Positions 43,001 through 53,823 are shown, counted from the first letter of the stretch. The stretch is 64,000 nucleotides of DNA from Liopterus haemorrhoidalis (GCA_963971575.1 OZ020624.1:1617001-1681000); one strand, 5' to 3'. Numbers and translations are program-made. Notes: generated by a model not told the origin, from the letters alone.

Positions 43001-44243
43001 TTTTAAATTTAAATTGAATAGATGTAACACTAGTTCAATTGAAGTTTCTTAAAAACCAGATATTTTCCAAATTTATAATCCTATTGTTTCTTAATTTTAG
43101 GGGTTGTTATACTTGTTTGTTAGTTAATTTTCAACGTTCATAGCGTGCATACATTAACAACATGGCTCTTTGGCGACCATTTGATTTTGAAGAAATTCCT
43201 AATTTCTGTAGTGAAAATAGTGAATCTGTGCAAGGTGATTTGGAGTGCGAAAATGTGGACGTTGACGTGGAATGCGAAAATGTGGACGTGGCTACTAAAG
43301 AAAAATATCACTTGTCAGAAGATTGGAAAGTTCTGATACTGAAAGTTTATAAAAAGTTAGTTTCCGAAGGTAATGACAAACCTATACTTAGAACTGTAGG
43401 ATTAACCGCAGGGAGGAAACCGCCTTCACACGCCTCCGTATAGGACACTGTTGGTGGACCCATGGACACCTCCTTCGAGGTGAAGAGTCCCCTATCTGTG
43501 AGACGTGTAACACAGATTTGTCTGTGTTACACTTTTTAACTGAGTGTATACAGTTCGAGGATGTCAGGGAGAGGTTAGGCCTGTGCTATGACCTGTCAGT
43601 TGCTTTAGGTGACGACAGGGTACTCATGGACAGGCTGATACTCTTCCTGAGAGAATCGAACTTATTGTTTTATGTGTGAAGTCTTGCACCTTATTTTAAT
43701 GTGTTTCTAGTTATTGACTGTGATATTCGATGGTAATTGGCCTCTTTACAGTCTTTTACCATCACCCTGAGTCTGTTCTTATTTTCGAACAGACTTTTTA
43801 TATTATTTATTTGTGTTTGTCAGTGCAAGATTTCTTTTATTGAGTATGCGTATTTTTAATGATTTTATTTATTTATTTATTGTCTAATTTATTATTTTTA
43901 ATATATAGTCTAGTCATTTAGATGGGCTGCGTTAGGCGCAAATAGCCTTTGTTGCTGTGCGCCAAAATTTTTAACTAACTAACTAACTAACTAACTTGGA
44001 ATCAATAAGTGAGGGTGGCCATTTAATTTTGGAAATACTATACTAGATGTCTATCTGATGCTGATCTACCTACTATTGAGTCCCTCTGGTTGATCCTGTC
44101 TTCTTCAAATATACCTCCAGTCCAGCCTTTTTCGTGGATTCAACAAGCATTTGATATGGCGTCAATTTTTCTTCATTATGATAAAATAATACTAATTTCC
44201 CACGGCAGCCTGTCTGTTGCTTAACTTTTTGTAAAAATTCCAT
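40054..44243 (-). CDS. NKRF-like paralogue lacking the G-patch, 4 exons (44243..44074, 42849..42723, 41208..40919, 40219..40054)
   Basis: The exons join in frame into 250 residues from an ATG in exon 1. Exon order, phases (2, 0, 2) and even the 127-bp size of exon 2 match the neighbouring gene at 34726-38427, so this is a tandem duplicate on the same strand. Kept: dsRBD-like GCRGKLVLFYH...PYQMLVEST, NNKNARELLG-like NNKNAREILGPKALQLMQ, and the R3H end (NEFSNDERKIIHE, LKLKSKSFGKCSQWQLVI). Lost: the G-patch; exon 3 is 63 bp shorter and has KKRKDRQDQSQIRVLDSYIK where the neighbour has MGWNGKGLGK. The N-terminal low-complexity part is also missing; upstream sequence (44250-44330) shows a decayed remnant with stops. 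The first donor is GTAGGT, the others GTAAGT. The stop could also be read as a donor (GAGTAAGT), extending the 3' end. Open frame plus conserved joins suggest a working gene; expression is unknown. Confidence 0.8.
40534..40904. mobile_element. MITE with CCCAGCAAACATT ends
   Basis: CCCAGCAAACATT and AATGTTTGCTGGG are exact inverses. The interior has GGGCCAGTAC/GTACTGGCCC words and is almost the same, inverted, as 55543-55914. It lies in the last intron of the G-patch-less paralogue, 14 bp from the splice donor of exon 3. Confidence 0.88.
41274..42710 (+). mobile_element. DDE transposon with ~380-bp terminal inverted repeats
   Basis: The left arm 41274-41657 and the right arm about 42332-42710 are inverse complements with few differences; both start GTTTGTTTCACGATAAGC, and TA lies on each side (41272-41273, 42711-42712). 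The right arm includes the transposase 3' coding end, and the left arm carries an inverted copy of it. It fills the second intron of the NKRF-like paralogue. Confidence 0.92.
41650..42391 (+). pseudogene. DDE-superfamily transposase, N-terminus deleted, one frameshift
   Basis: Reading from the left arm: KGWVDTSNKCQTRAPSNKGK, RITILHAGSKTGWIPNALLL, then a frame change near 41815-41845, FENWFENKLLPNIPANSVIV, MDNASYHSRQL (central Asp), KGHTVLRLPPYYCLFNPIE (final Glu) and a stop at 42389-42391. The family is a common insect DDE_3/Tc1-mariner-related transposase. The N-terminal DNA-binding half and first Asp are gone, so the element is not autonomous. Confidence 0.85.
43163..43398 (+). pseudogene. 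Unrecognised acidic ORF, cut by a LINE
   Basis: The frame starts ATG with MALWRPFDFEEIPNFCSENS, has an internal duplication (ECENVDVDVECENVDV) and then YHLSEDWKVLILKVYKKLVS, a helical stretch like the start of insect DDE transposases. Homology ends where the LINE 3' end begins at about 43399. Just upstream, at 42889, is a mariner-like end (ACGAGGGGCGGTTGAAAAG) without a partner. Probably a transposon N-terminus rather than a host exon. Confidence 0.4.
43399..43993 (+). pseudogene. LINE 3' end: ORF2 C-terminus, UTR and TAAC tail
   Basis: The plus strand reads RLRIGHCWWTHGHLLRGEES, PICETCNTDLSVLHFLTEC and a stop near 43679: the Cys/His-rich C-terminus (C-x2-C-x8-H-x4-C) of many insect non-LTR elements. 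A 3' UTR of about 300 bp follows and ends in (TAAC)n at 43973-43993, a normal LINE tail. 5'-truncated. It lies in the first intron of the opposite-strand NKRF-like paralogue. Confidence 0.85.
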
Positions 44244-44374
44244 TATTATTAAATATAATAAATAGATAATACTGATTTTTCCCTCGTCTCACTATTGGCA
44301 TTACAGTTAAGTTTTATTTCCATGTTTTCTCCTGCAAAAGAAAATTAGATTAGCGTTAGTTTAAGAAATTTGTA

Positions 44375-45900
44375 AGGTACACACGTTTTATTTAACACAC
44401 TTTTTACCCTTTGAAACAGTTTCATTGTTTTATTTTTTTATTTGTAACAAATGTGTAAGAAAGAGATGGACATTTTCAATGTGTTGGAGAGAGACAGTGA
44501 TATATTGGTAAAAATGTATTTTTTTTGTTTAAATAATTGTTTTCAGGCTACAAATGTTTGTAAATGGGTATAATTATTATAAAATATCGTATGTTGATAA
44601 ATTTTATGTCCTATTTCACTTGTTATCACCGGATTTATTAAATTTTTGTGTATTCCCTCGATATAAAATTTTATTACTCCAGAACTATGTTGAATTAAAA
44701 AATGAAATTTTGACAGTAAATAGTTGGAACCCTACTGAATGTCCCTTAAAAATTTAATTTCTTAATTCTAAAAGGTTTTTGAAATACTAATTTTTAAGTA
44801 TATTTTCATATATCCCAATTCGCTGTTTAGTTGGAGGTTCTGCCGTTGTAGCTCGTAGTGCTGTGTTACAACAATGGCTAAGCAGTTGACATTTAGTGTT
44901 TTGTGTTACATTTTTATTGAAAAAACTAGTAAAAAGTTGCCATCGAATTCAAAAAACATTAAAAACAATTAAATTAACACCTAAAGAAATTTTTTAGATA
45001 ATTATTTCATCCTAGTCGAGTGTTTGTGAAAAAATATGAGTATAACAAAATAGCGTCTCTCAGTAAGCAGAATTTCGCATTTTAGAAAATTAATATTTCA
45101 ACTCTGGAGCTGATTTAAGAAATTTGGTAGGTATACACTTCTTATTTAAAATTTTTTTAACCCGTTGACTCTGTTTTGTTGATGTATTTTGTTTATTTTT
45201 TTGTTTTTTGTAACAGTTTTTTTAAGAGAGAGATGGAGGCCTTCTTCCATGTATTGGAGAGCATAATATTGGTAAAAATATTTTATTTGTTCAAATAAAG
45301 GTTTTCAGGCTACATATGTTTGTAAGTGGGTATAATTATTATAAAATATCATACATTTATAATTTTTATGCCCAATTTCACTTGAAATTTCTGGTTTTAT
45401 TAATTTTTTGTGTATTCCCTCCATATCGAATTTTATTACTCCAGAACTATGGTAAATTAAGAAAAGAAATTTTTATAGTAAATAGACAAAACTCTACTGA
45501 GTGCCCCCTAAAAATTTAATTACTTAACTCTAAAAGATTTTTGAAATATTTATTTTCAAACATTTTTGTATATACCCCAATTCGTTGTTTAGTTCGCGGC
45601 CCGCCGTTGTGACGATAGTGTCGCAACAATGGCCAAGCAGTTGACATCTCGCCGTTTGTGTTACATTTTTAATGAAAAAGCTAGTAAAAAGTTAATATCG
45701 AATTTAAAAAATAATAAAAACTTTTAAATTAACACCTATAGAAACTTTTTGGGTAATTATTTCACCTTAATCAAGTGTTTGTTAAAAAATATGAGTATAA
45801 CAAAATAGCGTCACTGAGCAAGTAGAATTTCGCGTTGTAGAAAATTAATATTTCAACTCTGGAGGTGATTTAAGAAATTTAAAATGTGTACACGTTTCAG
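44375..45900. repeat. Tandem duplication, two units of about 765 bp
   Basis: Unit 1 (about 44375-45130) and unit 2 (about 45130-45900) align along their length: TCAGGCTACA(A/T)ATGTTTGTAA, TTTGTGTATTCCCTC, CAACAATGGC(T/C)AAGCAGTTGAC, and TATGAGTATAACAAAATAGC occur in both in the same order. Both hold a 67-codon open frame (44554-44757, 45316-45519), judged non-coding because nonsynonymous changes far exceed synonymous ones. Confidence 0.8.
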
Positions 45901-46620
45901 TTAAGGCCTTTTTTAATTGCTGATCAAATTTGGTTTCTGGATTTTGTAATTTTTTGTAGTTTTTATAGGTCCGGGGTTGCTGTGTGTAGGAGATAGATGG
46001 AACGAGCTCTGGAGACATGTGTTAGATAGAGACGAAAACATTTTCAGAAAAATGGTAATATTTTTAAATAAAGCCTAAAAAATATGTATGTTTGTGTAAA
46101 ATTGTGCTTTTGGGGGATTATTGGGGAAAATATTTTTATTTGTTTGTAATTTTATACTTGTAATATTTTTAATGGTAAGTAAGCAATGTGTTGGAGAGAG
46201 ATAGAGCTAGCCCAGCTGCCGTGTGTTAGAAAGAAACGGCATCTACAAATGTTTTTTTTTTTTGTAAAAATTAAAAAAGCTATTAGGTTTGTATCACTAA
46301 AAAGGAACTTTTGGGAATTGTTGGGATGTTTTTTTTTTGCTTTTACTATTAAAAATTAGTCCTAGGTTGCTGTGTGTCAAAGAGAGATGAGAGACAACAA
46401 CAATTTAAAAAAATGTGTTTTTTCAATAAATGTTTAAAAATTATTTGAATGTGTCTTTAAAAAGGAACTTTTGGGTCTGATTGGGATGGGATTTTCTCCT
46501 GAAATTTATTGTCTAGAGATGTTGTGTGTAGAAAAGAGATGGAGATATACCAGTTACAATGGGTAAGAGATAGGCAACAACAATTTTAAAATAACTATGC
46601 TACAATAAAGGAAATGAAAG
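45901..46620. repeat. Degenerate tandem repeats of ~150 bp
   Basis: Repeated words GTTGCTGTGTGT, GAGAGATGGAGA and AGACAACAACAATTTAAAA-like recur at intervals of roughly 140-190 bp. They continue the AGAGAGATGGA text found once in each unit of the preceding duplication, so the whole 44.4-46.6 kb block probably grew by repeated tandem duplication. Confidence 0.6.
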
Positions 46621-46725
46621 TCAATAGCCCCGTTCGTAGAGCTATTTCTAACTGTATATTATCGACAGAAGCAAGCGCAGTTATTTTAACGCATTTCTGC
46701 AAATTTCATCCTTCACGACCTAATA

Positions 46726-47711
46726 CACTCGATTCCGCTTAATTGGGACACATCGGGACTTAGGCATTTTGGCCCAATTAAGCGGCTGCCCCAATTAAGC
46801 GAATTTCACATAAAATTAAACTATGCATATTTTTCTTTCAATAATTTTATTTTATAAACTCTTGGACAAAACTATAAATTACATATAACCAAAAAATATA
46901 AACTTTTAAGAAAAAGTAATAATAAATTCCAAAATAAAATAATAAATAGGTACATACAGTCTGTTCCAAACGGTTAAGCGGAACTAGATTTTGCAATCTA
47001 GTTACTTTCATCGTTTAAATCGTGCTTTTCGGCCGTTTTGTTTAAGCTTTGTAAATCATACTTACAATAAACATTTTTTGGTAATTTTTTTCATTATTTT
47101 AAAATGTCATTTTCTTTATATGTTAATTTTTTGTGTCATTCTTATTACAAATTTCCCAATTATTTATATTTTTGTCATTAAAATATATTAAAAAAATAAT
47201 TGACATTGACATGTATCATTCGTTTCCATGATTTCATTGTTGGAATTTTAAATTTTGACATTCCAACGTGAAAAATTAAATAACCCTAGCAAGGTCCCTT
47301 CTCGTGACAACCTAAAAGAACAAAATTCCCATTTAGTTCCGCCTAACCGTTTGAAACAGACTGTACAATTTAATTCAATGCAAAAATGCATCAAGTATAG
47401 TCTGTCTTTTGTTTTTGTAACATTTCACTTCTACAAAATCAGCACAGGTATTCAGTGCGGATGTAGGGCTCCCCTCATTTCCTTCCTGCATAAAATAACA
47501 CTGTAATATTAAATTCTTTGTACATTTTCTTGAGAATATGTGTAACATAATATGTACTGTGATCTTAACTATCCCAATTAAGCGGAATGTTGTCCCAATT
47601 AAACATGTAAATTTACTGTTGGTTCCTTGGTTTGGTTTCTGTTCTTTGAGATTTGTCCCAAATAAGCGGCTGCACCAATTAAGCGGTGGCCCAACTAAGC
47701 GGAATCGTCTG
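46726..47711. mobile_element. Pogo/Tigger-like element, non-autonomous
   Basis: CACTCGATTCCGCTTAATTG at the left; the right end is the inverse (AAGCGGAATCGTCTG). TA lies on both sides (46724-46725, 47712-47713). CCAATTAAGCGG words are repeated inside both ends, which fits pogo-type subterminal sites. A 407-bp MITE is nested at 46957-47363. No transposase ORF. Confidence 0.8.
46957..47363. mobile_element. MITE with CAGTCTGTTCCAAACGG ends
   Basis: CAGTCTGTTCCAAACGGTTA and its inverse end the element, with TA on both sides. Relatives are 53824-54532 and 58091-59098. It is nested in the pogo-like element. There is no coding capacity. Confidence 0.9.
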
Positions 47712-48323
47712 TAATTGTTTATGTGAAGAGATAGTTAATCCGTAAATAAACATTTTTTGAATTTTTAGTGAAGCTCACCCCGATTTACGGTAAATCCAGT
47801 ACTGTCCCTGTATGAAAGTAACTAAATCTTGTTGACAGGCGTTCGGTAATTCTCGGAATCCCACCTTACGTAGTTTGACTCTTTATTGAGTGACGTGAAT
47901 TTCTTATTTTTAAAACTGAGTTAGTAGAACATTATAATTATAGATTCGTTTATATTTAGCCTATTGAAATTTATGATGCTACCTGTAAACACCAAATATA
48001 TTTTATTTTAAAACAATATTGTGCAACATTCTTCCGACATTTGTGATGAATTCGTTATGAAAGGAGTCTTTTATTTATGAAATATTCTCGACAGGTGGTT
48101 CCCAAATAAAGATCTTAAGAACCCTGGGGTTCACTGAAGCGAAAACAGGGTCCTGCCAGAAAATATAGCAATATAAACAGCGTACAACAATGTACATCTG
48201 AATGTAAAATTTAAATTAGAATTAAAATTTTAATTCAAATTTAAAAGAATAAAAAAAAGTAGTTGTACATAGGAATTAATGGGCTTGAGCCCCCACAAAA
48301 AACACGTTTTTAACCCATTAGTG
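47712..48323. other. Gene-free; hAT-like scraps
   Basis: 48095-48170 has GGTGGTTCCCAAATAAAGATC and GGTTCACTGAAGCG, like a decayed hAT end. No exon or ORF can be supported. Confidence 0.35.
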
Positions 48324-48560
48324 CAGTGGCGGCTCTAGCTCTTTAAATCTGGGGGGGGGGGGGTAGGAAATTTTTGAGGAAAATTTGGGAGAGCCAGGAA
48401 ATATTTAAAATTATTTTTTTATCGTTTACACATGAAAATACAAGTGATGACCTAAAAAAAGGTAGTCACTTCTAAAATACATTTTTTCTCCAAACAATTC
48501 TGGCAGGGGCAATTTTTGGGGGGCCGGCCCTCCTTGGGCCTCCAGCTAGCGTCGCCAGTG
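48324..48560. mobile_element. hAT-type MITE, G-rich, copy 3
   Basis: CAGTGGCGGCTCTAGC and GCTAGCGTCGCCAGTG, with CATTAGTG exactly repeated on both sides (48316-48323, 48561-48568). Same family as 900-1125 and 26981-27224. Confidence 0.9.
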
Positions 48561-48618
48561 CATTAGTGCATGAACTTATAAATTTTGATTTCTTTTTCTA
48601 TGTATTATATTCATTTTT

Positions 48619-49252
48619 AGGGTTTTGTAGGTATGACCAAAAAACCCTTATACCGTCATTTTGTCGTCTGTCTGTCTGTCTGTCTGTTCGTTAAAAATTG
48701 TAGCCAAACGGCTAAACCTAGAGAGATGAAATTTGGCATGCTTATACAACTCTTTGACCCGCACATAGGAAAAATACTAAAACATCTAAAAAACATACCC
48801 CCCTAAAAATATAAATAAATATGTGCTCATCGAAAACAAAAATATTTTTTTTAAATTTTGAGTAGGGTATCAAATGAAAGCCCTTAGTACGTGGATTAAC
48901 GATCAAATTTTTATTTTTGCAAAATAAATTATTTTGATGCGATTTTTGCCAAAATTGTGCAAAAAAAATTTTGTCCCACACCCTGTAGCCCAGATGGTTT
49001 AAACTAAAAATCTAAAAAAATTCTAAGTAATGTATATTGGTGTGAACCTAAATAGTACAACAGGAATTTTTGATCAGATTATGTTTTCGGAAAATAACGC
49101 ATGATTAACAGACGATAAATTATTTTAAAAATATCGTTCATTTTGCCGTGATTACTACAAAGTAAAATTTGTCCTACACACTCAGCATACCGCCTTCACT
49201 TATTATATACCTGCGAAACCCTGAAATGTGTGAATATTCACACTTCACATCA
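48619..49252. mobile_element. GGGTTTTGTAGG-family element, best-preserved copy
   Basis: The left end AGGGTTTTGTAGGTATGACC with AAAAAACCCTTA forms a hairpin. A CTGT microsatellite, CGGCTAAACCTAGAGAG and TTTGACCCGCACATAGGA follow as in the copy at 2055. The right end is ATACCTGCGAAACCCTGAAA plus the TGTGTGAATATTCACAC palindrome. Confidence 0.75.
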
Positions 49253-49489
49253 ATTTTTTAAGTGAAAACTTCTTTGGGCATACGGAAAAATTGGGAATGA
49301 ATTAGTCTGATCCATCAGGTCCCAAAGTGAAACGCTCATTCGGTTTCCCCGAGTTTAGCCGAGCGATAAAGAAACAGACGCTCTCATTCGAGTAAACTCG
49401 AAAAGTTAACCGAGTTTAGCCGAGCGAGGTTTTTAAGTTTAAGAGACCTTAGTGCAGAGTTGCAGAAGTAGCAATAAAAAAAAAAAAAT

Positions 49490-50660
49490 GACGTGAAGTG
49501 TGAATTTTCACACATTTCAGGGTTTTGTAGGTATTTAGTCAGTGAAGGATGATTATTAGAAGGCCAAACGATGAATGCCTGTCACTACATAACACAATTA
49601 CAAGTGTTGGTTTTAAATCCTTTAAATCAATAGACACGACAAGAAGATTGCAGTTAGATTTTTTTCTACCGTGTATCATATATCCCTAATAATACCATAA
49701 TATATATTTTAACTATTTTTTTTTTTATAATTGCAAAAATATCATTCAAATCCAGACCTGGCAACACTGAGGGCGATCTTTTGTCACGCAAGAGCATAAC
49801 GCCTACAGAGACATTGTTTATATTGCGACTATATGAAAAACTAATTAGAAATGGAATCCCAGCAACCGGCCAGTTATTTATTTATTTTCCTAATCGATAT
49901 TTGCAAAATAAATTTACGTACCTCTTTTCTAACCATAACAAAAATATATCCATGTATATACAAATATATATTTTTTTAATTTTAGTTAAGATATTAAAGG
50001 AAAATTTTAATACTTGGCAAAATTTAGTCAAAATGAAATGTATTTCAAAAATCAATTACTGTTTCTTAATCTGCACTTAAAGAGCTTCCATTTAATATCC
50101 CCACAATAAAATTTAAATTATTATTATTTTTTCAATATCACAAAAATTGTAATATTTTCCAAAAACGAAATATGATCGAAAATTCCTCTCGTACGTTTCC
50201 GGTTCATAATAATATACATTGCTTAGAATTTTTTCAGATTTTTATTTTAACCCCTTAGGGTTTTAACTACTTTTTTGAAAAAATCGTATTAAAAAAAATA
50301 ATAAAAAACTACTTCCCGTTCCTTTATTTACGTCTGAAGAGCTTTCTTTTGATACCACACAATAAATTTTTAAAAAATCATTTTTTTTTCGACGACAAAA
50401 AAATCAATATTTTGCGAAAAACCATATTGATCAAAATTTCCTGTTGAACTATTCCAGTTCCCATCATTATTGAGAGTTTTTTCAGATTTTTAGTTCAACC
50501 CCTCTGGGAGATAGGGTAAGGGACAAAAGTTTTTTATTAAATGAAAGCTCTTAATACTCACATTAACGGATACAAATTATTTTCCAAAATTTCTTGTTTT
50601 TTTGAAAATATTGCCCCATACTAAATCCTAGAAAATGTGTGAAAATTCATACTTAACATT
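49490..50660. mobile_element. GGGTTTTGTAGG-family element, long variant
   Basis: The left end is GTGAAGTGTGAATTTTCACAC then ATTTCAGGGTTTTGTAGGTA. The right end is CCTAGAAAATGTGTGAAAAT, the inverse palindrome. 50085-50560 contains two to three diverged tandem units of about 220 bp (shared words TTTTTCAGATTTTTA and GAAAGCTCTTAAT-like) also seen once in the 2055 copy. Confidence 0.6.
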
Positions 50661-50888
50661 TTTTATTTACTTACCAAGCAACACAAGCGTAAAAGTATTT
50701 TAGTTGTTGTTTCTCTGCTTAAAAATAGTTTTGAAATCACAGATACGGAACTACCTATTTGTAAGCGTAAATAGAAGCTATGTTTAAGCAATACTGAATG
50801 GTCTAAATTTTACAAGCCAACATTAAATGAATTTTAACTTCCAATATATAGAAATCGCGCATGCGTTCTTCTATTTCACTTTCAAATA

Positions 50889-52175
50889 TACGTTTGAATA
50901 TTTTCGAGTTTCCCAAAATGACGTCCCTTGTACCCTTTTCACATTAGATCTTTAAGACGAGTGAACTTAAAGTTCCCCGATGTTTAACATCGGTATGCTT
51001 TCACTCTTGATATTTAAATTTCCGGTGCTGTCATCAGCTACAGTAATTTTGTCCTTAAGTTACCGTCATGAAATTACCAGTTTTGAACTGTCTGCGTAGA
51101 CGCACATTTTGAATTATTATAAACAAATAAGGATATTTCATTTCATTCCACAATAAAGACACTACAATAAAGAATATATTACACCTGTATTAACATGTAA
51201 GTCGATACATTTTATCTCAATTATTGTAGCTCTGTATTTTATTAAACACATTATTAAAATAAATAATTTTATTATAACAATAAGTATAAACTTCTTATAA
51301 CGTCGATATAATACAGTATTCTTGTTTATGATAATATAAAATGTTGACAGCACAAATTCAAGGAGTATTTTTTTATAATAGAAATTAAGTTGGCAATGCG
51401 GACGATGTTTAAGACGCAGATCTCTGTCTTAAACATCGCTTGTATTTAGACGAGGCCATACGGTTTCACATTAGCGTTTAAAGATACATTCACTTTAACA
51501 TCCGATCTTAAAGTTCTAGTGTGAAAAGGGTATTGAGGTGATGTTTCAATCTTGGGAAGAGGAAAAAGTCACAAGGACTCAAGTCAGTCGAATAAGGAGG
51601 CTGAAGAGCCACAAGAATGTTTGTAGTGGCCAAAAACTCTTTTATTGAAATTGTTTAATTTTTCTCATTCCCAATTCATTGGTCAAAATCTGATGTACGG
51701 TAGTGTGAGTCAAATTCAACTCTTTCCCGATCATTCTAACTGTCAACCGACGATCTGAACGCACAAGATCCCGGATTCTGTCGACATTTTCATCGGTACT
51801 TAAAGATGAAGGCCTTCCGCTGCGTGATTCATCTTCAATCAACTCTCGTCCTTCTGAAAATGCCTTAAACCACCAAAAACCCTGGACAAAACACTGTCTC
51901 CGTAGGCATGATAAAGTTTTGCAAAAGTTTTCGTTGTGCCCAAGTCTGAAGCAAAACCTGATAGCACACCGTTGCTCGAAATGAATGTCACTCATTTTTA
52001 GAACGCACTAGAAAAAACTGTTTAACGAAAAAAATCGGTACGGACAACAAAATTACTCTAGCGAGTTCAAACTCGTACTGAAGACGTATCACATGTTCAT
52101 CTACCACCTCTAAGTCCCACGTCCCAAATGTTGCCAGATCAAACCAGTCCGGTTACTTAATTTACACACCTCGTA
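50889..52175 (-). pseudogene. Mariner deletion derivative, copy 2, with nested element
   Basis: Same structure as 10889-11573: N-terminal helix-turn-helix (HFEQRCAIRFCFRLG, SRSGRPSSLSTDEN, LNLTHTTVHQIL) joined to a C-terminal scrap, core deleted. It is interrupted at 50931-51532 by another element. The right end is TTTACACACCTCGTA. Confidence 0.8.
50931..51532. mobile_element. TIR element with 3-bp TSD (TTG)
   Basis: TACCCTTTTCACA(T/C)TAGA at both ends in inverse orientation. TTG lies on each side (50928-50930, 51533-51535). The empty site is seen in the sister mariner copy at 10889 (CCCTTGAGGTG), which proves the boundaries. A 3-bp duplication suggests PIF/Harbinger-like origin (inference). 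No ORF. Confidence 0.88.
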
Positions 52176-52955
52176 TATGTATTTATCAGTATTTTTAAAG
52201 AAAATAAGAGCTTTTCAATGATTAATATTTGATGGTGTTGCCATAATTTTGCATTGGCATTGCTATGGATTCTTTGCTCTTTGTGGGGGCATTTCTAGAA
52301 TCGGTCGAAACGTCAAGGTTGGCTAAATGAATTTAAATAATTTCATTGTACTTCATAGTACTTACTTTGAAAGGCCCTCCACATAGTGGATTCCAAGACT
52401 TACGAGCGGTATTAAGTCTGAAAACCTAAAGGATCCGTTAGTCGGTTGCTTAGATTCTTTATGAAAGGAATAATCTTCATTAACCAAAATAATCATCATT
52501 CACTTACTAAATACCTGCAAAACCCTGAAATGTGTGAAAATTCACACTTCACATCAATTTTTTTTTTTTGCTCGTTACTAGTATTTTTGAGTGAGGACCT
52601 CTGTTTTTTGCTCATCACTAGTATTTTTGGAGTGTGACCTTTTTTTTTTAGTATACTCTTTTTCTGTAAAAAATAATTGGTCAGCCTAATATACGACGGT
52701 AATTCTACTCGTATCTTTCAACACTTAACTAGAAAAATATATGATAGCTCAACAAATCTTTGAGGATGTTTATCTTAAAATAGATTAGTTTTTATATTTG
52801 AATAATTTGAATATTTTTTAACTAATTGAATAATTTTATTTTGAATAATAATGAAATTTTATTTCTGAAATTACCACTACCACATCTTCATGAGGAGTTG
52901 CCACTGATCTGAAACCAAATTAGAGGCAAAAAAACAGATATAGCCTCGAATTTTA
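52176..52955. other. Gene-free; minisatellite units
   Basis: 52505-52560 is a lone right end of the GGGTTTTGTAGG family (CCTGCAAAACCCTGAAATG). 52560-52640 has GTGAGGACC/CATCACTAG-type units. Nothing else is recognised. Confidence 0.4.
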
Positions 52956-53239
52956 TTAATATAGATCTTTAATAAATATATACATATATAATTGAGCAAA
53001 GCTAGTAACAATAATCAAAGTATAAATCGATAATTTGTGTTGGCCATAGTTGTTTGTAGTTCTGTGGTTTAAGATAGCTGTATGTCCATTGCAGAAATCT
53101 GTGAAACAATAGTTGCAGACCACTTCATAGCCTTTGTGAGCTTCTTCCAAATAATTACAGATATTTTTACCCAGTATTTCCGGGTCTTTATTCTCTGCAT
53201 CTGGCATTTCTTCTCCTGTCAAGCATTGACGAAAATCAT
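52956..53239 (-). CDS. Alternative terminal exon of the Ly6-type gene
   Basis: After a TTATTGTAG acceptor it reads (H)DFRQCLTGEEMPDAENKD, then EVVCNYCFTDFCNG, then a hydrophobic tail LSIYTLIIVTSFAQLYMYIF and a stop. It starts in the same phase (needs one base from upstream) as the exon at 54982-54723 and keeps all five cysteines at the same spacing. Spliced to the shared exons 59431-59377 and 58014-57895 it gives a 152-residue protein. No separate signal-peptide or first Ly6 exon is seen between the two terminal exons, so mutually exclusive 3' exons are the simplest reading; a partial gene duplication that is now dead is the alternative. Confidence 0.65.
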
Positions 53240-53658
53240 CTACAATAAAGTCGGTTTACGATAACTATGAGATGACGTCACACTTGGTTAATTTAAGTAC
53301 CAACGTTATGATATGTTTTAATCAACATCAATCCATAACTCAGTTAGTACATTTATTTATTTAATGTTGGTACATTTTTTATTATTCGAATAGAAATTTT
53401 TGAATTTCAGATGTTAGATACAATTTTGTTTCGAATAATGAATATTCAAATATTATTTCCAGTCGAACAGTTTATTGCTGCTAGCTGCAAGTGTAAATTT
53501 CATGAGTACGCTAAAATTACTTTTCGTTTGCATCTGATGATAATAAACCGTTCTACGTAACAGATCTGTAGGTTAAAATTACAAAAAAAAAAAACGTAAC
53601 AAATGTAATTAGAACATATTTTATTGATCATATATAATATTTGTGTATCGACCAAGAT
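53240..53658. other. Between the two terminal exons; nothing recognised
   Basis: Very AT-rich. No duplicate of the signal-peptide or first Ly6 exon is present. Confidence 0.45.
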
Positions 53659-53662
53659 ACAA

Positions 53663-53745
53663 ATTTTTTTTTTTTTTTTTTAATTTTTAATGGCCTTTGC
53701 TACTGTGGCAATTAGCCAGGACAATTTTTGTTTTTGAGAAAATTA
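53663..53745 (-). repeat. Truncated SINE (body and tail)
   Basis: Poly(T) then AATGGCCTTTGCTACTGTGG and CAATTAGCCAGGAC, matching 26765-26820. The tRNA-like head is missing. Confidence 0.75.
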
Positions 53746-53823
53746 AATATTGTTTTTGTTCACTTACATTACAAATTATAAAACCTTTTAAAATATACAT
53801 AGGAAATATAGGTTTTCAATATA

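Noticed and set aside
44244..44330. Extended N-terminus for the G-patch-less paralogue
   Set aside because: The homologous upstream stretch contains stops and a frame change relative to the exon, so the ATG at 44243 is the only open start.
44554..45519. Two homologous 67-codon ORFs in tandem units as a small gene family
   Set aside because: Codon-by-codon comparison shows nonsynonymous changes in large excess of synonymous ones, and the surrounding DNA is equally similar, so the frames persist by chance.
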